Assembly (NCBI GenBank): GCA_037013685.1 | Contig: CM072908.1 | Span: 7,081,001-7,145,000 of the forward strand | Direction: 5' to 3' | DNA length: 64,000 nucleotides | Origin: Acridotheres tristis | Taxonomy: Eukaryota; Chordata; Aves; Passeriformes; Sturnidae | Shown: positions 42,726 through 54,514 of the stretch, in pieces | Numbering within the stretch: position 1 is the stretch's first letter | How the letters are laid out: every line of letters starts with the position of its first letter | Notes under the pieces: model-generated | The model's database searches: none | What the model was told of the DNA's origin: nothing | What the model saw: only the letters and a program-made list of their open reading frames with translations | Program-made: the position numbers and the translations under genes

Positions 42726-43164
42726 CACACCAGGAGATGCCCCCATGGATTTGAGATTCCCAAGATCCCAGATTTTATTCCTGGTTTTATTCCAGCAGAA
42801 GACATCAGGAATTTCCCCCCTGGAACCGCCTTCCTTGTGTTTTTCCCCGGAATTTTTGGGAAGATCCAACTGCTCCTTCCCACCTGTTCGATCTCCCTAA
42901 ATCTCAGCTCATTCCTTAAAAAATAAGGAAAAATAAAAAAGAAGGAAAAGCAGGAAAAATATTCCAGAGGTTCCATCCCTGCAGCTTCCCAAAAAATCCC
43001 TAAAACCGGGAAAAGCGTAGGGAACTTCTCAGCCCTCTGGAATGGAGGAAAACCCTGCAGAGATTTGGGAATTCCAGGAAAAGGGTGGGAATGAGAGGCA
43101 GGAATTCCCCTCCCCATTCCCAGTTTTTTGGGAGTTTTCAATCCAATCCTTAGGGAAAAACTGG

Positions 43165-43730
43165 GAATTTCAGAGATGGAATAACAGTGGGAATGGCAGC
43201 AGGGAGGGAAGGGTTGGAAAACCTCTGGATCCAGGGATTTGGGGAGGGAATGGGGATTTGGGGATGGATCCAGGTATTTGGGGATGGGAATGGGGATTTG
43301 GGGATGGATCCAGGGATTTGCGGTGGGAATGGGGATTTGGGGATGCATCCATGGATTTGGGGTAGGAATGTGGAAATCCGGGTGGATTTGGGGGAGGATT
43401 TTTGGGAAGGAGCAGGAAAAGTGGGAATGGTTATGACAGCAAGGAGGAACGGACGGGCTCCTCCCGCCGGAAAAACCTCTGGACCTGGGAATTTGGGGGT
43501 GGGAATGAGAATTCGGGGGGGTCCAGGGATTTGGAGGGCGGGGTAGGGAGGGTGGAATTTTGGGAAGCTGGGGCAGGAAAATCGGGAATGGCAGGGAAGA
43601 GCGGCCTCTTCCCGCCGGGAAAACCTCTGGAAGTGTGGATTTGGGGCTGGACCCGGGGGTTTGGGGCGGGATCTCCGGGTGGATCCAGGGATTTTTGGGG
43701 AACGGGGAGCAGGAAAAGCGGGAATGCGCT
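43165..43730. repeat. ~150-bp tandem units with GGAAAACCTCTGGA
   Basis: Three to four units (GCAGGAAAAGNGGGAATG ... CTCCCGCCGGAAAAACCTCTGGA) adjoin the CpG-rich candidate exon. The first also contains a GGGGATTTGGGGATGGATCCAGG 24-bp array. Confidence 0.85.
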
Positions 43731-43733
43731 GAC

Positions 43734-43940
43734 CTGGGCAGGCCGCGGCCGCCGCTCGGTGTCCGCATGGGCCGCGGGCCGCAATTCCCGGGTGGATCCC
43801 GGCGGGAATCGCTGTCCCCGCGGGATCCCGGGACCCTCCCGGGGCTGTCCCGCTCCCGGGGCTGATCCCGGAATTCCCAAATCCCGGCGGGAAGCGCCGG
43901 GCCCGGCCCGGAGCCGCTTCCAGCGGAGCGAGGGATGCCG
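43734..43940 (-). promoter_or_regulatory. CpG-rich candidate alternative 5' UTR exon or promoter of ARHGEF10L
   Basis: Dense CpG from about 43,735 to 43,935 (for example CCGCGGCCGCCGCTCGG). On the minus strand it ends at a donor-like CTGCCCAG/gtcagc at 43,733. It could be a first exon or an internal 5' UTR exon. No TATA box is evident. The right boundary is only the limit of CpG density. Confidence 0.35.
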
Positions 43941-43964
43941 GGATTTGGGAATCAGCGCCGCTCC

Positions 43965-44215
43965 CTCCTCCCCTTCCTCCTCCTCCTCCTCCTCCTTTTC
44001 CTGCTTTTCCTTTTCTCGCTTCTCCTGCTTTTCGTTTTCCTTCTTTTCCTGCTTCTCCTCCTTTTCCTGCTTTTCCTTCGCCTGCTTCTCCTCCTTCTCC
44101 TGTTTTTGCTTCTCCTCCTTTTCCTTCTTTTCTCCTCCTTTTCTTTTTCCCACTTCTCCTTCTCCTGCTTTTCCCGATTTTCCTGCTTTTCCTTCTGCTG
44201 ATTTTTTCCAAACCT
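43965..44215. repeat. CTTTTCCTGCTTCTCCTCC pyrimidine tract
   Basis: About 240 bp of almost pure C/T with G every 15-20 bp, directly beside the CpG-rich segment. Confidence 0.92.
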
Positions 44216-44384
44216 TATTTCCAACCCCTGGCATTCCCGGCAGGATTCAGGAATGCTCATCCCAAAAAATCACCTCTGGAAAGGCTCTGGCAGGAGAAGA
44301 GCGCGTCAGAATTTTTGGGATCAGCCCTGATTTTTGGGATGGGTCCTGCCCCTTGGAAAATCTTGGAATTCCAGACCTTGGATC

Positions 44385-45105
44385 CTCCATGCCAAGGGAT
44401 CAGCCTTGAGATCCAGCCCTTTCCTGGTGTATTTTTTGGGATCCAACCCTCTCCCAGTGTTTTTTTGGGATCCAATCCTTTCTCATATTTGGGGGGAGGA
44501 TCCCCCAAAAAATCCCCTTTCCTGGTCCTTTTTTGTTTTGTTTTTTGTTGTTTTTCTTTTATCCAGCCCTTTCCTGGTGGTTTTTTTTGGGAGCCAAACC
44601 TTTCCCACAGTTGTTTTTTGTGATCCAACCTTTTCCTGGTGATTTTGTGGGATCCAACCCTTTCCCACAGGTTTTTTATGGGGATCCAACCCTTTCCCAC
44701 GGTTTTTTTTGTTGGTTTTTTTTTGGTTGTTTTTTTTTGGGGTTTTTTTTTTTTTTTTTGGTTTGGTTTGGTTTGGTTTTTATTGGGATCCAAGCATTTC
44801 CCACAGGATTTTGGGGATCCAAGCCTTTCCCACAGGATTTTGGGGATCCAAGCCTTTCCCACAGGTTTTTTGGGGATCCAAGCCTTTCCCACAGGTTTTT
44901 TGGGGATCCAAGCCTTTCCCACAGGTATTTTGGGATCCAAGCCTTTCCCACAAGTTTTTCTGGGGGGTTCCAAGCCTTTCCTGGTGTTTGGGGGTTTTTT
45001 TTATCCAGCCCTTTCCTGGTGATTTTTTTTTTGATCCAACCCTTTCCCACAGGTGTTTTTTGTGGGGGATCCAACCCTTTCCTGGTGTTTTTCTGGGATC
45101 AGGGA
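44385..45105. repeat. ~30-bp minisatellite GGGATCCAAGCCTTTCCCACAG
   Basis: About 20 units, interrupted by T/G runs at 44,700-44,785. Ends about 100 bp from the candidate exon 1 donor. Confidence 0.93.
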
Positions 45106-45205
45106 CGGGAACACCCCAAACCCTCCCCTCCGCAGTCCCCCCCCCGGTGCGCATTCCCGAACCATTCCCGGTTTTCCAGCCTCCCCCATCCCAAGAAAAG
45201 CTCAC

Positions 45206-45335
45206 CTGGGCTGGCAGCAGCGGGAGCGCGCCGAGAATTTCCCTCTGGAGCCGCGGCGGGGCCGGGCTCGGGCGGGGCCGGGCGGGAGCGGGGCCGGGCT
45301 CCGGCCGAGCCTGAAATTCCAGGGATTCGGCCGAG
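45206..45335 (-). promoter_or_regulatory. ARHGEF10L: CpG-rich candidate first exon and promoter of ARHGEF10L
   Basis: Very CpG-rich, with several GC boxes (GGGCGGGG type) between about 45,250 and 45,310. On the minus strand the segment ends GCTGCCAGCCCAG/gtgagc at 45,205, an excellent donor. It is a plausible non-coding exon 1 that would splice to exon 2 at 39,760. The transcription start is not defined. Confidence 0.5.
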
Positions 45336-45510
45336 CGTCCCGGGATCCAGGGATACACCGGGAATCCATCCAACCTTGGGCTCCTGCATGGAGAATTAAT
45401 CAGGAATTGATAAACCTTTAGATTTCTGGGATGCGGGATCACCCCGGGAGCGGCTCCGCTGCAGAGGCAGGAAATGATCCCGAAAATCCACTCGGGAGCG
45501 ACTTTTCCAG

Positions 45511-45789
45511 GGGTTTTCCAGGGGGTTGGACAGCTCTTGGCTTGGGAAGAAATTCCAGAGAAGTTCAGCGAGGTGGGTTGGATCACCCTCGAAAAATTGG
45601 GAATGGAGAGTCCAGGATGGGGTCAGGACACAGGGATTGGATTCAGGCAAAAATTAAAATTGGGACTGGAGAGCTTGGGGCGGATCCAGGGAAACTCAGG
45701 AATGCTCAGGCTGAGATGGGGTCACAGGGGTCAGATCCCACCTATGGATCCTCCTGGATCCAGGGAAAATTTGGGATGCAGAGCTTGGG
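45511..45789 (+). repeat. source copy of inverted duplication
   Basis: Matches the reverse complement of 47,217-47,489 throughout by eye, with small differences. Shared landmarks are GAGAAGTTCAGCGAGGTGG, CAGGCTGAGATGGGGTCACA and CAGATCCCACCTATGGATCC. Confidence 0.88.
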
Positions 45790-46050
45790 GTGGATCCAGG
45801 AAAATCTTGGACTGCTCAGCCTGGGATGGGGTCACCCTACAGGGATTGGATCCAGGAAAAAGTTGGGGGTGCAGAGCTTGGAATGGGGTCAGGTCACGGG
45901 GATTGAATCCTGCCTGTGGATTCTGGATCCAGGGGGAAAAACTGGGAATTCTCAGGCCAGGATGGGGTCACAGGCGTTGGATCCCACTTATGGGATCCAG
46001 GGAATATCGGGAATGCAGAGTCCAGGATGGGATCCCCGAATTCCCTGGGA
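45640..46050. repeat. GATCCAGG / GGATGGGGTCA repeats
   Basis: Five ~70-bp units (GGATTGGATCCAGG, GAGCTTGGGG) overlapping the source of the inverted copy. Confidence 0.8.
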
Positions 46051-46239
46051 CGTTGGGTTCCCATCCCTACCCAGCCCTTCCAGCACTCCTGCTCCCCTGG
46101 GAACGGCTGCTCTGGGATGCAGATGGAATCAAATATATGCAAATGTATGCCGTGGGAACCGCCCGGACCGGTCTGGGAGGGATCAGGGAGGAGCCGGGGA
46201 ATGGGAAACATCCGGGAGGGACTGGGCGGGACCCGCACC

Positions 46240-46719
46240 ACAGAACCACGGGATCACGGAATGAATCACAGGACCACGGGATCACTGAACCTCGGAATGA
46301 CTGCAGCACAGAAATCAAAGAAATCACAGAAATCAAAGAAATAACACAATCACAGAATGACTGCATCACAGAGTGACAGAAATCACAGAAATGACTGAAT
46401 CTCAGAATGAATCACTGAATCACAGAATCACTACATCACAGTTACAGACATCACAGAAATCACAGAACCGCACCATCACTGAATGAATCACGGCATCACA
46501 CAATCACAGAAATCACTGAATTACAGAAATCACAGAATCACAAAAAATCACAGTCGCAGAATCACTAATATCAGAATCACAGAAATCACAGAATCACAGA
46601 TATCACAGACATCACAGGAATCACAAAAACTACAGAATCACAGAATCACACAATAACACAATCACAGAAAGCATCACAGAATCACGGAATCACAAAACTC
46701 ACTGAATCACACAATCACA
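46240..46719 (-). repeat. CR1-linked microsatellite (AATCACAGA)n
   Basis: About 480 bp of ATCACAGA-type 8- and 9-mers, the expanded 3' terminal repeat of the adjoining CR1 (ATTCTGTGA in CR1 sense). Confidence 0.92.
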
Positions 46720-47600
46720 GAATTTTGGGTTGGAAGAGCCCTTCAAGATCGAGTCCAACCCATGCCCTAACACCTCAAGTAACCCATGGCACCCAGTGCC
46801 ACATCCAGGCTTTTGTTGAACACATCCAGGGATGGTGACTCCACCACCTCCCTAGGCAGACCATTCCGGTATTTTATCACTCTTCCAGTAAAAAACTTTT
46901 TCCTAATATCCAACCTAAATTTCCCTTGGTGCAGCTTGGGGCTGTGTCCTCTCATTCTGTCAGTGCTGCCTGGAGCAGGAGACCAACCCCAGCTGACACA
47001 GCCGCCTTTCAGGAGCTGTAGAGAGTGACAAGGTCACCCCTGAGTCTCCTTTTCTCCAGGCTGAACAACCCCAGCTCCCTCAGTTGTTCCTCACAGGGTT
47101 TGTGTTCAAAGCCCCTCCCCAGCCTCGTTGCCTCCTCTGGACACCCTCAAGTGTCTCAAAGTCCTCCCTAAACTGAGGGGACGGGACACTCGAGGTGTGG
47201 CCTCACCAGAGCCGAGCCCAAGCTCCGCATCCCAAATGTTCCCTGGATCCAGGATCCATAGGTGGGATCTGAGTCCTGTGACCCCATCTCAGCCTGAACA
47301 TTCCTGAATTTCCCTGGATCCACCTCAAGCTCTCCATTCCCAATTTTCCCTGGATCCAATCCCCCTGTCCTGACCCTATCCTGGACTGTCCATTCCAAAT
47401 TTTTCCAGAGTGATCCAAACCACCTCGCTGAACTTCTCTGTAATTTTTTCCAAAGCCAGGAGCTGTCCAACTCCCCTGGAAAAACCCAGGGCAAGAGTGA
47501 CCTCCCTGGTGCTGGCCACACCACTCCGGATGCAGGCCAGGAGCCGTGGGCCTTCCTGGCCACCTGGGCACGCTGCTCGTGCACTGAGGAGCACAGGGCA
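46720..47600 (-). mobile_element. CR1 LINE 3' fragment, interrupted
   Basis: CR1 retrotransposon, 5'-truncated, minus strand. In CR1 sense it reads GGCCTGCATCCGGAGTGGTG, then after an interruption CTCGGCTCTGGTGAGGCC, CAGCCTGGAGAAAAGGAGAC and the end of the ORF2-like frame (RKKFFTGRVIKYRNGLPREV then VESPSLDVF), then the GGGTTGGACTCGATCTTGAAG 3' tail. 47,217-47,489 is foreign to CR1. The reading frame is broken, so the element is inactive. Confidence 0.92.
47217..47489 (-). repeat. inverted copy of 45,511-45,789 lying inside the CR1 element
   Basis: CR1 sequence stops at ...CTCTTGCCCTG and resumes at CTCGGCTCTGG. The 273 bp between match nearby host sequence in reverse orientation. Without it the two CR1 parts join as in other CR1 copies, minus one or two bases. 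Confidence 0.85.
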
Positions 47601-47879
47601 CTCAGTATCTCCGTGCAAAAAAAGCCAATCTGTAACTTTTTGGTGTTATACCCATTTTTGGGCAGTTTTCACACCCTTGTGTACAGCTCTGACTGCTCCA
47701 GCATCATTCTGCCCCTCGGCTCCTGGGGCAGTGAATAAACAGCTCTGACACATCCAGCAGATCTCCTGATCCCATGTTCTGGTCATTGATTCCCATGCAG
47801 CTGAGCTCTTCTTTTTTTGGATAATTTTCCAGATTTACCAGTGACAGATCAATAATCTCATCGATGTTATCAGTCAGCA
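47600..47879. other. unique sequence, possibly an old LTR remnant
   Basis: Contains GTGAATAAACAGCTCTGACA (AATAAA at 47,735-47,740), which resembles the R/U5 of avian LTRs, but no clear TG...CA ends or target duplication were seen. Confidence 0.25.
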
Positions 47880-48540
47880 TTGACCACAGTATTTATGCTC
47901 ACGTTTATGCTTATATTTATTTTTTATTTAATTTTTATGTTTTCACTTATATTTACTTTCACATTTATATTTTTGTTTATGTTTTATTTACAGTTGCATT
48001 TTCTTGTATTTATATTTGTGTTTAAATTGAACTTTATATTCATGCTTCCATTCATATTTATATTTATTTTAATATTTCTATTTATAGCCTTCTGTTTATT
48101 TTAAAACTTAAATTTATATATTCATACTTGTATTCATGTTTATATTTGTATTTCTGTATTTATTTCTGTATTTTTGTACTCATATTCTTATTTATAAGCA
48201 TATTTTCTATTTATACTTTCATATTTATGTTAATATTTAATTTTATATTGATATTCAAATTTACATTTATATCAGTATTTGTGTTTATATTCCTGTCTAA
48301 GTTTCAAATTATATTAATATTCACATTCCTATTTATGTTGATATTGATATTTTATATTTTATATCTTATTCTATTCTATATTTGTGTTTATTGTATTTAT
48401 TATATCTTTCTATCTATCTTTCTCCTTATTTTTATTTTTATTTTAAAGTTTATATTTATAGCTTTACATTTATTGTAGAACTTACACTGATACATTTTTA
48501 TCTGTAAACATCTGAATATATTAATATTCAATTTTCCTCA
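47880..48540. repeat. AT-rich (TTTATATTTA)n-like region
   Basis: About 660 bp of TTTATATTTATNTTTA 6-, 12- and 18-mers; the most AT-rich part of the window. Confidence 0.93.
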
Positions 48541-48759
48541 TTTAAATACATTTTTACTTAGCCTTTCCAATCCATAGAGAAGTTCTTATTGCCCATTAAT
48601 TAACAATAATCATTAATATTAATTATCCCTGTTAATCAGGAATGGAATGTTCCATATTCCTGTAAACTCCTGGATTTTGGGATGTAATTCCCAGGATTCC
48701 GGGATGGGGATGGAGCCCTCTGCTGGATCCAGCCCTAGGAAACCTCGGGATGGCTTTCC

Positions 48760-49095
48760 CGGGAAATATTCCAACTTTTCCAAAGGATTTTGGGAATATT
48801 CTCTAATTAAACACCGGGATTTTCACAGAAATCCATGGAATTCTGGGGCTTTGATGGTATCATTCCCATCCTTCCCAAGGAATATCCCAACTTTTCCAGA
48901 GGTGTTTAGGAATATCCTCTAATTAAACTCTGAAGTTTTCACAGAAATCCACGGAATTCTGGGGCTGGAGCCTCCCTTCAAACCGGGATTTTCATAGAAA
49001 TCCATGGAATTTCATGGAATTGTGTGGCTTTCATGGCATCATTCCCACCTGTCCCAAGGAATATCCTAACTTTTCCAGAGGATTTTGGGAGTGTT
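48760..49095. repeat. three ~130-bp tandem units
   Basis: Share GGAATATCC(C/T)AACTTTTCCA, TTTTCA(C/T)AGAAATCCA and GGAATTCTGGGGCT. Confidence 0.88.
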
Positions 49096-49249
49096 TGGGA
49101 TTAAACACTTGGATTCTGATCCTGGATCCCCCTGCCCTGCCATCATTCCCTGGAAATTCCTGGAGCCCCTTTCCCACAGGGCTTTTCTTGGAATGGCTCC
49201 CGTGGAGTGCTGGGATCTGCTCTCCGGGAATTCCTGGCCTGGAGGGAAT

Positions 49250-49450
49250 CTGGGATGGATCCATGGGATCTGTGGGATTCAGGGGTGGGATCTGTGGGAT
49301 TCAGGGTTGGGATCTATGGGATTTGGGAATGGGATCTCTGGGATTCAGGGTTGGATCTATGGGATGGGATCCATGGGATCTCTGGGATTCAAGGATGGGG
49401 TCTGTGGGATTCACAGATGGGATCTGTAGGATTCAGGGATGGGATCCACA
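49250..49450. repeat. GGGATCTGTGGGATTCAGGG repeats
   Basis: Nine ~22-bp units. Confidence 0.92.
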
Positions 49451-49844
49451 CCAGGCCTCTCCCAGGCTCCTTTTCCAGCCAGGCTGCTGCTCCAGAGGTT
49501 TTCCAGGAATTGTGGAGGCTCCGAGTGACATAAACATGGGATTTTCCTGGGAATTTAGTTTGGGATGGGGCAGATCCAAGGTCCAGCTGGGAATTGGCCA
49601 GGAAATGTCTGGGGTTTTTCTGGGAATTGATTGGGATTGGCTGGGGCTTTTCTGGGAATTGGTTGGGAATTGACCGGGAGTTTGTGGGGTTTTGCTGGGA
49701 ATTTGCCAGGAATTTCTTTGGAAGAGAGAGGGCAGAGCTGGAATTCTGGATCCACACAACTTGCGAGCTCTGCCGGGGGATTTGGGGGATTTGGGGGATT
49801 TGGGGCCAGCAAAGCGGGATCAGGCCCGGCCCCGCCCCTCTGCT

Positions 49845-50160
49845 GCATCCCACAGATCCCATCCCTCAATCCCATATATCCCATAATCCATCCCAGAGAT
49901 CCCATCCCTCAATGCCACATATCCTATCCCTCAATCCCGCAGATCCCAACCCTCAATCCCACAGATCCCATAGATCCATCCTAGAGATCCCATCCCTCAG
50001 TCCCACAGATCCTATCCCTCAATCTCATATATCCCAATCCTGAATCTCACAGATCCCATCCGTGAATCTCACAGATCCTGCTCATGATCCCATTGATCCC
50101 AATCCCGTGGATGCCATCCATGAATCCCACAGATTCTGCTAGTGATCCCATCCTGATCAC
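49845..50160. repeat. CCCATCCCTCAATCCCA(C/T)AGAT repeats
   Basis: About twelve 20-25-bp units. Confidence 0.9.
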
Positions 50161-50214
50161 AGCCCCCATCCCCAGTCTGCTCCCAACTCCGCCCTCTTCC
50201 TGGGAAATCCACAC

Positions 50215-50610
50215 AGGGTCCAGCTGCAAATCCCCCTTTCCCAGAGATCCGAATCCCAAAGATCCCAATCCCAGAGACACAAATCCCCCTTTCCCAAACA
50301 TCTCAGTCCCAGAGATCTCAATCCCAGGGACACAAATCCGTTTTCCCAGAGATCCCAATCTCAAAGATCCTAATCCCAGGGAACACAAATCCCCCTTTCC
50401 CAGCGATCCCAATCCCAGAGACACAAATCCCCCTTTCCCAAACATCTCAGTCCCAGAGATCCCAATCCCAGGGACACAAATCCCCTTTCCCAGCGATCCC
50501 AATCCCAGAGACACAAATCCCCCTTTCCCAAACATCTCAGTCCCAGAGATCCCAATCCCAGGGACACAAATCCCCTTTCCCAGCGATCCCAATCTCAGGG
50601 ATCCCCCCTT
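50215..50610. repeat. ~110-bp higher-order repeat, AATCCCAGAGACACAAATCC
   Basis: Three to four near-identical units (CCCTTTCCCAAACATCTCAG, TCCCAGAGAT), ending at 50,610. Confidence 0.92.
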
Positions 50611-50749
50611 TCCCACCCGGGATCCCTGGGAAGCAGCTCCGGGGTTATCCCGGGTGAGCCGCTCCCGCTCCCTCGGCAATCCCAGCAATTCCAGTTTTTC
50701 CATATCCAGGAAAAACCAGTTCCACCTGGCCTGCCCTGACCTGCCTCAA

Positions 50750-51345
50750 CATTCCCGGCTCCCTATAAATCTCAGCCAGGCCTTTTGGGGGCAAAATCCC
50801 ATTTTTAGGGATCCCACTCTCATGGAAATCCTGGAAAATCCCGGAACCAGCCCTGTTTCCCTTGGAAGTGCTGCTGGGATGCTCCCAGGATAATTCTGTG
50901 AGTAAGGAATTCATTGATCCCTTTTCAGTCCGAGGCCTTTTTTTTTTTATTTTTGGGGTGGTTTTCCATCGGAATTCTGTGGGCTCAGAGCCCATCCCAA
51001 AATTGCATCATCCCTTGGAAAAGCTGCCATGACAGCCCAGGGAAATACTCCAAATTTTTCCCCAAAATTCCAAATTTATCCGAAATTTACCAAATTAATC
51101 CCAAGTTCCCAGCCTGCACCAAACATTCCCAGCTCCCTGTAAATCCCAGCCAGGCCTTTTGGGGGGAAAATCCCATTTTTAGGGATTCCCCTGGAAATCC
51201 TGGAAAATCCCAGAACCAGCCCCATTTCCCTTGGAAGTGCTGCTGGGGAATTCCTTGATCCCTTTTCCTTTCATTCTGAGGCTTTTTTTTTTTAATTTTG
51301 GGGGTTTTTCCATTGGAATTCTGTGGGCTCAAGGCCTATCCTAAA
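50750..51345. repeat. tandem duplication, two copies ~370 bp apart
   Basis: 50,750-51,060 and 51,120-51,345 share AACATTCCC(A/G)GCTCCCTA/GTA, CAGCCAGGCCTTTTGGGGG, CCTTGGAAGTGCTGCTGGG and TTTTTTTTTT(A)ATTTT. Confidence 0.88.
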
Positions 51346-51639
51346 CTTGCCATAAATTGAGAAATATCGCAAATTTAATTCCAAATTTTCCAAATTTAAT
51401 CCCAAACATCCCAGATTTAATGCCAAATTTCCCAAACATACCCCAGAGAAATATTCCAAATTTATCCCAAATTCCTAAGGAATAAAGGGAACATTTCCAC
51501 TTATTTCTTGGGAAAATCCACTTTTTAATTTGTCCATTTCTTTTTGGGGTGGGAAAAAAACCTTTGGAATAAAGGCAAAAAATTAATTTCCTGGGAAGTA
51601 CTTGCAAGATGTGCATTTTTGGGGCAGGGGAATAGATTT

Positions 51640-52010
51640 GGTTAAATGGGTATTTATTTTTTTTGGGAAGAAATCCTTTGGAGTAAGTGAATTAAATTTT
51701 GGGGGAGGAAATCCTTTGGAATAAATGAATTTAATTCTGGGAAAAATCCCTTTGGAATCCATGCATTTATTATTTTTTGGAAAATCCCTCTTGAATCCAT
51801 GCATTTATTATTTTTTTGGGAGAACAATCCCTTTGGAATCTGTACATTTATTATTTTTTGGGAAAAACTCTTTGAAATCTTGCATTTATTATTTTCTGGG
51901 AACAAACCCTTTGGAATCTTGCATTTATTATTTTCTGGGAACAAACCCTTTGGAATCTGCGCATTTATTATTAATTTTTTCGGAACAAACCGTTTGGAAT
52001 CCGTACATTA
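51640..52010. repeat. ~45-bp units, GCATTTATTATTTTTTGGGA
   Basis: Seven to eight units with CCCTTTGGAATC; AT-rich. Confidence 0.92.
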
Positions 52011-52279
52011 ACCCCATGCCATAAACTCCCTATATTCACTTTTCCTGGGAAAAAAATCCCATTTTCTCGCCGCCAAGCCTCGCACCGAGCGCCTTTCCCT
52101 CTCCTAAACCCCCAAAATCCCTGAATTTCCCTTCCCAAAAACCTCCCCTGAGCGGCCGGGGATGCTCTGGGATGCGGAGGATCGGGAGAATCCCAGGATT
52201 TTGGGTTCTGGCGGAGTCTTCCAGCCCTAAAGATGGAGCTGCTCAGCGCGGCCTCTTCCTGTGCGGCCGGGCGGATCCG

Positions 52280-52735
52280 AGGTTTTTTTTTTTTTTTTTT
52301 TCCTTTTTTTCCCCCTTTTCCTGCCCATCCATGTGTTTCTGTTTTGTATTGTCCCGCTCGCCCGCATCCCCGTTCTAAGTGGATTCGGTGGGTGGGATTT
52401 GAGGAGGAAAAAGGGAAAAGATAAAAGGGGGGGAGAGGAGAAAAAAAAGAAAAAAAAAAAAAACAAACGAGGAGGAGGGGAAAAAAAACCGAGAAAAAAA
52501 CCCCCAAAATTACCTTTTTTTTTTTTTCCTGCAACAGGAACCGCCACCAAAAATAGTGCAAAGGCCCCGCGCTGCCGCTTTCTTTATGCTGCACCTCTCG
52601 CCCTAAAATCAGGTTTGGAATTTGGGGCTCCAAAAGTGGGATTTGGGGGGATGGGGGGAGGCGGATGGGGATGGGGGGGCGGAAAAATGGTTTTAAAAAA
52701 AAAAAAAAGGTTAAAAAAAAAAAGGCGGATCCACG
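52280..52735. repeat. homopolymer and G-run cluster upstream of RCC2
   Basis: T runs at 52,282 and 52,515, A runs at 52,440 and 52,690, and G runs at 52,640-52,680. Surrounding sequence is moderately CpG-rich. A non-coding RCC2 exon here cannot be excluded. Confidence 0.7.
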
Positions 52736-53099
52736 TGGTGCGAAGGGGGAAGACAGAGATCCCATTGTTCCAGGGAAATCTGGGAATGGGAATGCGGGGG
52801 GATGGACGTGGGGGAGACCCCCACGAGGCCGTGCCCCCTCCCCAGTGCAAGAAATCACCCCCAAATCCCCCAAATGCAGCGGCAGCGCCCCGGGAGCGGC
52901 GGGGTGCGGGGCTATGGGGGTCCCCGGGGGTTTGGGGTGGGGGGTAAAGGAGGGGGCACCCCAAATGCCCCCCGGTGCTCCCCTTGGTCTTCGGGCCCTG
53001 GATCCCCTTTGGGAATGGCACCAGCACCCCAAAAGTTCCGGGACAACCCCGTGCACCCCCAAATGCGAAATCTCCCCCCATGTGTCTTCCCCGGGCACC

Positions 53100-53600
53100 C
53101 CCTGTTCCAAACCGTCCCTTTGCACCCCCTCATTCCAGACTCTCCCTTGGAACCCCCCTTTTCCACACCTCCTTTGCACCCCCTTTTCCAACCCGCCGTT
53201 CCGAGTCCCGTTTCCAGCCCCCCTTTGCACCCCCTCATTCCACCCCTATTTGGAACCCCCTTTTCCAACCCTGAATCTCCCCCTTTTCCAATCCCCCTTC
53301 CCACCCCCCTTTCCAGCCCCCTCCTCTCCCCCCCAGCCCAGGGGTCCCCTCTCTCCCTTCCCCCCGTGTCTCCCGCAATCCCGTTTCCCCCATCCCGCAT
53401 CCCTCAAATCCCGCCGGTATCCCTTGGCTGGGGGTCACGCTTGTCCCCACGTCCTCCAAATCCCCCTTTTTCCCCATCCAGTGTCCCCCCCCAAATCCCC
53501 TCGTTTCCCCCATCCCGCATCCCCCAAATCCCCCCGTGTCCCCTGGCTGGGGGTCACCCGTGTCCCCATGTCCCCCATGTCTCCCATATCCCCACACTGT
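53100..53600. repeat. C-rich low complexity (CCCCCTTTTCCAA, CCCCCAAATCCCCC)
   Basis: Loose 15-30-bp units; plus-strand G is depleted. Confidence 0.8.
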
Positions 53601-53939
53601 GGGTCCCCCCGTCTCCCTCTGTCCCAATCCCATCATGTCCCCCATAAGAGGTTCCCATCTCTTATCCCCCCATGGCCACCACTGTGACTCCCCCTTGTCC
53701 CCCCATCTCCCCTCACCCCCTATCCCCCATTTCCCCCGAGCTGGGGTCTCCTCTGTCCCCATCCCGTGTCCCCTTGTCCCCCATGTCCCCTCACCCCGTC
53801 ACTTCATGTCCCCTCGTGTCCTCCCATCTCACCTCATGTCTCCCATTTCCCCCATGTCCCCTCACCCCCTGCCCCTCCTGTCCCCCCATGTCTTCTCATC
53901 CCTGTCCCCTCATCCCCTCTGCACCCCTCCCACAGTACC

Positions 53940-54465
53940 TCCCTACCTGTCCCCATTTCCCCTCACTGTCCCCCCGTCACCCCATAACCCTGCCTGTCCC
54001 CATTTCCCCTCACTGTTCCCCTCACCCCATAACCCTGCCTGTCCCCATTTCCCCTCACTGTTCCCCCGTCACCCCATAACCCTGCCTGTCCCCATTTCCC
54101 CTCACTGTTCCCCCTCACCCCATAACCCTGCCTGTCCCCATTTCCCCTCACTGTTCCCCTCACCCCATAACCCTGCCTGTCCCCATTTCCCCTCACTGTT
54201 CCCCTCACCCCATTTCCCTTCTCTGTCCCCATTTCCCCTCGCTGTCCCCCTCACCCCATAACCCCGCCTGTCCCCATTTCCCCTCACTGTTCCCCTCACC
54301 CCATAACCCTGCCTGTCCCCATTTCCCCTCACTGTTCCCCTCACCCCATAACCCCGCCTGTCCCCATTTCCCCTCACTGTTCCCCTCACCCCATTTCCCT
54401 TCTCTGTCCCCATTTCCCCTCGCTGTCCCCCTCACCCCATAACCCTGTCTGTCTCCATTTCCCCG
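53940..54465. repeat. 45-bp minisatellite upstream of RCC2
   Basis: Eleven to twelve units of CCCCATAACCCTGCCTGTCC / CCATTTCCCCTCACTGTTCC, period 45, about 300 bp before the RCC2 ATG. Confidence 0.95.
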
Positions 54466-54514
54466 CCGTGTCCCCCTCACCCCACATCCCTCACTGTCCC
54501 CCTCACCGCCTGTC

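Noticed and set aside
46767..46955. Separate small gene encoding RKKFFTGRVIKYRNGLPREV
   Set aside because: This is the ORF2 end of the CR1 LINE fragment, not a host gene.
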